DNA of 64,000 bases from Segetibacter aerophilus (GTDB taxonomy: Bacteria; Bacteroidota; Bacteroidia; Chitinophagales; Chitinophagaceae): NCBI RefSeq assembly GCF_007991655.1, contig NZ_BJYT01000010.1, positions 1 through 64,000 on the forward strand. Direction: 5' to 3'. This document shows positions 62,585 to 64,000 of the stretch, piece after piece. Numbering within the stretch: position 1 is the first letter of the stretch; every line of letters starts with the position of its first letter. Below the pieces are notes generated by a model. It was not told the DNA's origin. It did no database searches and saw only the letters and a list, made by a program, of their open reading frames with translations. Made by a program: the position numbers and the translations under genes.

Positions 62585-64000
62585 ATGATTCACTTTGATT
62601 TGCCGAAGCAGAAGTCATCTATCTTAAAGGTGATAGGTGTAGGTGGTGGCGGTGGAAATGCCGTAAACCACATGTACGGTCAAAATATTGACAGCGTCGA
62701 TTTCATTATATGTAATACTGATGCGCAGGCATTGGCTAACAGTAAAGTTCCAAACAAGATCCAGCTTGGGCCACACCTGACGCAAGGTCTGGGCGCAGGG
62801 GCGAATCCTGAAATTGGTAAACAAGCGACAGAAGAAAGCCTTGAAGAAATCAAACGTATCCTGGAAGTCAATACTAAGATGGCTTTCATTACTGCCGGTA
62901 TGGGTGGTGGAACAGGTACTGGTGGTGCGCCTATCATTGCTAAGATTTGCAAAGATCTGGGTGTGCTTACTGTGGGTATTGTAAGTACCCCGTTTACCAA
63001 TGAAGGTCCAAAACGTATGCGTCACGCTGAAGCAGGTATACAGCAGTTGAGAGATAACGTGGATACTTTGCTTGTTGTTAGCAACGACAAATTGCGCCAT
63101 CAATACGGCAACCTTAAAGTAAGAGAAGCATTTAGCAAAGCTGACGATATTTTGGCGACTGCAGCTAAATGTATTACGGACGTAATCACTAGCAATGGCC
63201 AGATAAACGTCGACTTTGCTGATGTCTGCACCGTAATGCGCAATGGCGGTGTTGCTATTTTAGGAAGCGCACAAGCCGATGGCGAAGACAGGGCTCAACG
63301 TGCCATTGAAGATGCAGTGAATTCTCCTCTACTAAACGATAGTGAAATCCGGGGCGCTAAATGGATCCTTGTAAATATCACTTCTGCGGAAGGCGATTAT
63401 GAAATCACTATGGATGAAGAAGATACTATTATGAGTTACCTGCGCCAGCAGGCCGGAGACGATGCAGACGTTATTAAAGGTATTGGCTTCGACGAGTCGC
63501 TAGGAGACAAAATAGGCGTTACTATCATTGCCACAGGCTTTGAACATAAAGACCCATTTAAACCAACGCCAAAACCAAAAGAAGAAAAAAAGCCGGAAGA
63601 AAAAATAGTTCTTCACTTATCTTCTAATGGTGTTGAAGAGAAAAAACAATATACCCAACCAGCTTTAGCCTTAGAAGACAAAGACCCTTATGCACCAACA
63701 ATGGTCGAAGTGTCAAACACTGCTCCCGCTGTTATACAGCCTTCACAACAGTACTACCAGGAACAACAACCTCAGGCGGTAGCACAAGAGCCTCAAGTTA
63801 CTCAAACCAGTGACGGGCCCGTATATCGTTTTGAATTAAAGCCGGAAATTACAGAACAAGTAAAGCCGCAATTTTCTGAACAACAGCCGCAACCAAACGA
63901 CGATAGCCTGAATATAAAACCAGGCGCCAATTTTCTTTCCAGACCATCTAATATTTATGCAGAATCAAAAGCTGGAGAGTCTCAAGTCATAAATCCTATG
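62585..64000 (+). CDS. ftsZ: Cell-division GTPase FtsZ (3' end cut by window)
   Basis: Tubulin-like GTPase that forms the division ring. The frame is open from ATG 62585 to the last base of the window (472 codons, no stop), so the gene is incomplete here. The start MIHFDLPKQKSSILKVIGVG is followed by GGGGNAVNHM, the GTPase loop GMGGGTGTGGAP (Gly107-Gly113), GIVSTPFTNEGPKR and INVDFADVCTVM. From about residue 325 the sequence becomes a long Pro/Gln/Glu-rich linker, longer than in E. coli; the C-terminal FtsA-binding peptide lies beyond the window. It is 111 bp after ftsA. Confidence 0.96.
   Translation, partial: MIHFDLPKQKSSILKVIGVGGGGGNAVNHMYGQNIDSVDFIICNTDAQALANSKVPNKIQLGPHLTQGLGAGANPEIGKQATEESLEEIKRILEVNTKMAFITAGMGGGTGTGGAPIIAKICKDLGVLTVGIVSTPFTNEGPKRMRHAEAGIQQLRDNVDTLLVVSNDKLRHQYGNLKVREAFSKADDILATAAKCITDVITSNGQINVDFADVCTVMRNGGVAILGSAQADGEDRAQRAIEDAVNSPLLNDSEIRGAKWILVNITSAEGDYEITMDEEDTIMSYLRQQAGDDADVIKGIGFDESLGDKIGVTIIATGFEHKDPFKPTPKPKEEKKPEEKIVLHLSSNGVEEKKQYTQPALALEDKDPYAPTMVEVSNTAPAVIQPSQQYYQEQQPQAVAQEPQVTQTSDGPVYRFELKPEITEQVKPQFSEQQPQPNDDSLNIKPGANFLSRPSNIYAESKAGESQVINPM

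Overview
The window comes from a member of the Bacteroidota, most likely Chitinophagaceae or a close relative. The evidence is a SusC/SusD pair, a protein with a type IX secretion sorting domain, the gliding-motility ATPase GldA, starts without Shine-Dalgarno sequences, AT-rich DNA, and a division/cell-wall cluster in Bacteroidota order without murF. No tRNA, rRNA, insertion sequence, phage gene or CRISPR array was seen.

Layout. 0.1-9.6 kb: lnt; a minus-strand operon (ribokinase, ADP-ribosylglycohydrolase-like protein, GRP/RhaT-type sugar transporter); then plus-strand SRPBCC, thioredoxin-like lipoprotein, esterase, nitrilase and dps genes. 9.7-14.1 kb: an exported TIM-barrel protein, then apbE, an FGE-like protein and an exported Gfo/Idh/MocA oxidoreductase. 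14.3-30.7 kb: an all-minus-strand carbohydrate locus of twelve genes (IlvD/Edd dehydratase, SDR, SusC, SusD, lipoprotein, DUF1080 protein, HUMPS-type decarboxylase/synthase, zinc-type dehydrogenase, second SDR, TIM-barrel isomerase, exported Gfo/Idh/MocA protein, SMP-30 lactonase). It has outer-membrane uptake genes but no classical glycoside hydrolase or polysaccharide lyase, so it looks like an oxidative sugar or sugar-acid pathway. 30.9-46.5 kb: mixed housekeeping genes (hydrolase, T9SS cargo protein, flippase-like protein, acs, MHS transporter, gldA, eno, divIC-like, nth, barrel protein, queA). 46.8-64 kb: the complete run mraZ-rsmH-ftsL-ftsI-murE-mraY-murD-ftsW-murG-murC-ftsQ-ftsA-ftsZ, with ftsZ cut off by the window end.

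The most unusual content is in short non-coding or half-coding sequences. (1) A dispersed 20-bp repeat has twelve intergenic copies in two sequence types that differ by a paired change keeping a small dyad. (2) A G/C-rich palindromic element sits in opposite orientation on both sides of three dcw junctions (mraY/murD, ftsW/murG, murG/murC). It supplies the stop codons of ftsW and murG and in-frame N-terminal peptides of MurD, MurG and MurC. (3) A four-unit, 10-bp-periodic TGGNA array, resembling MraZ operators, precedes mraZ, with DnaA-box-like sites further upstream. (4) A strong plus-strand terminator lies just upstream of the minus-strand susC gene, suggesting an antisense RNA. (5) A terminator ends a few bases before the start codon of the divIC-like gene.
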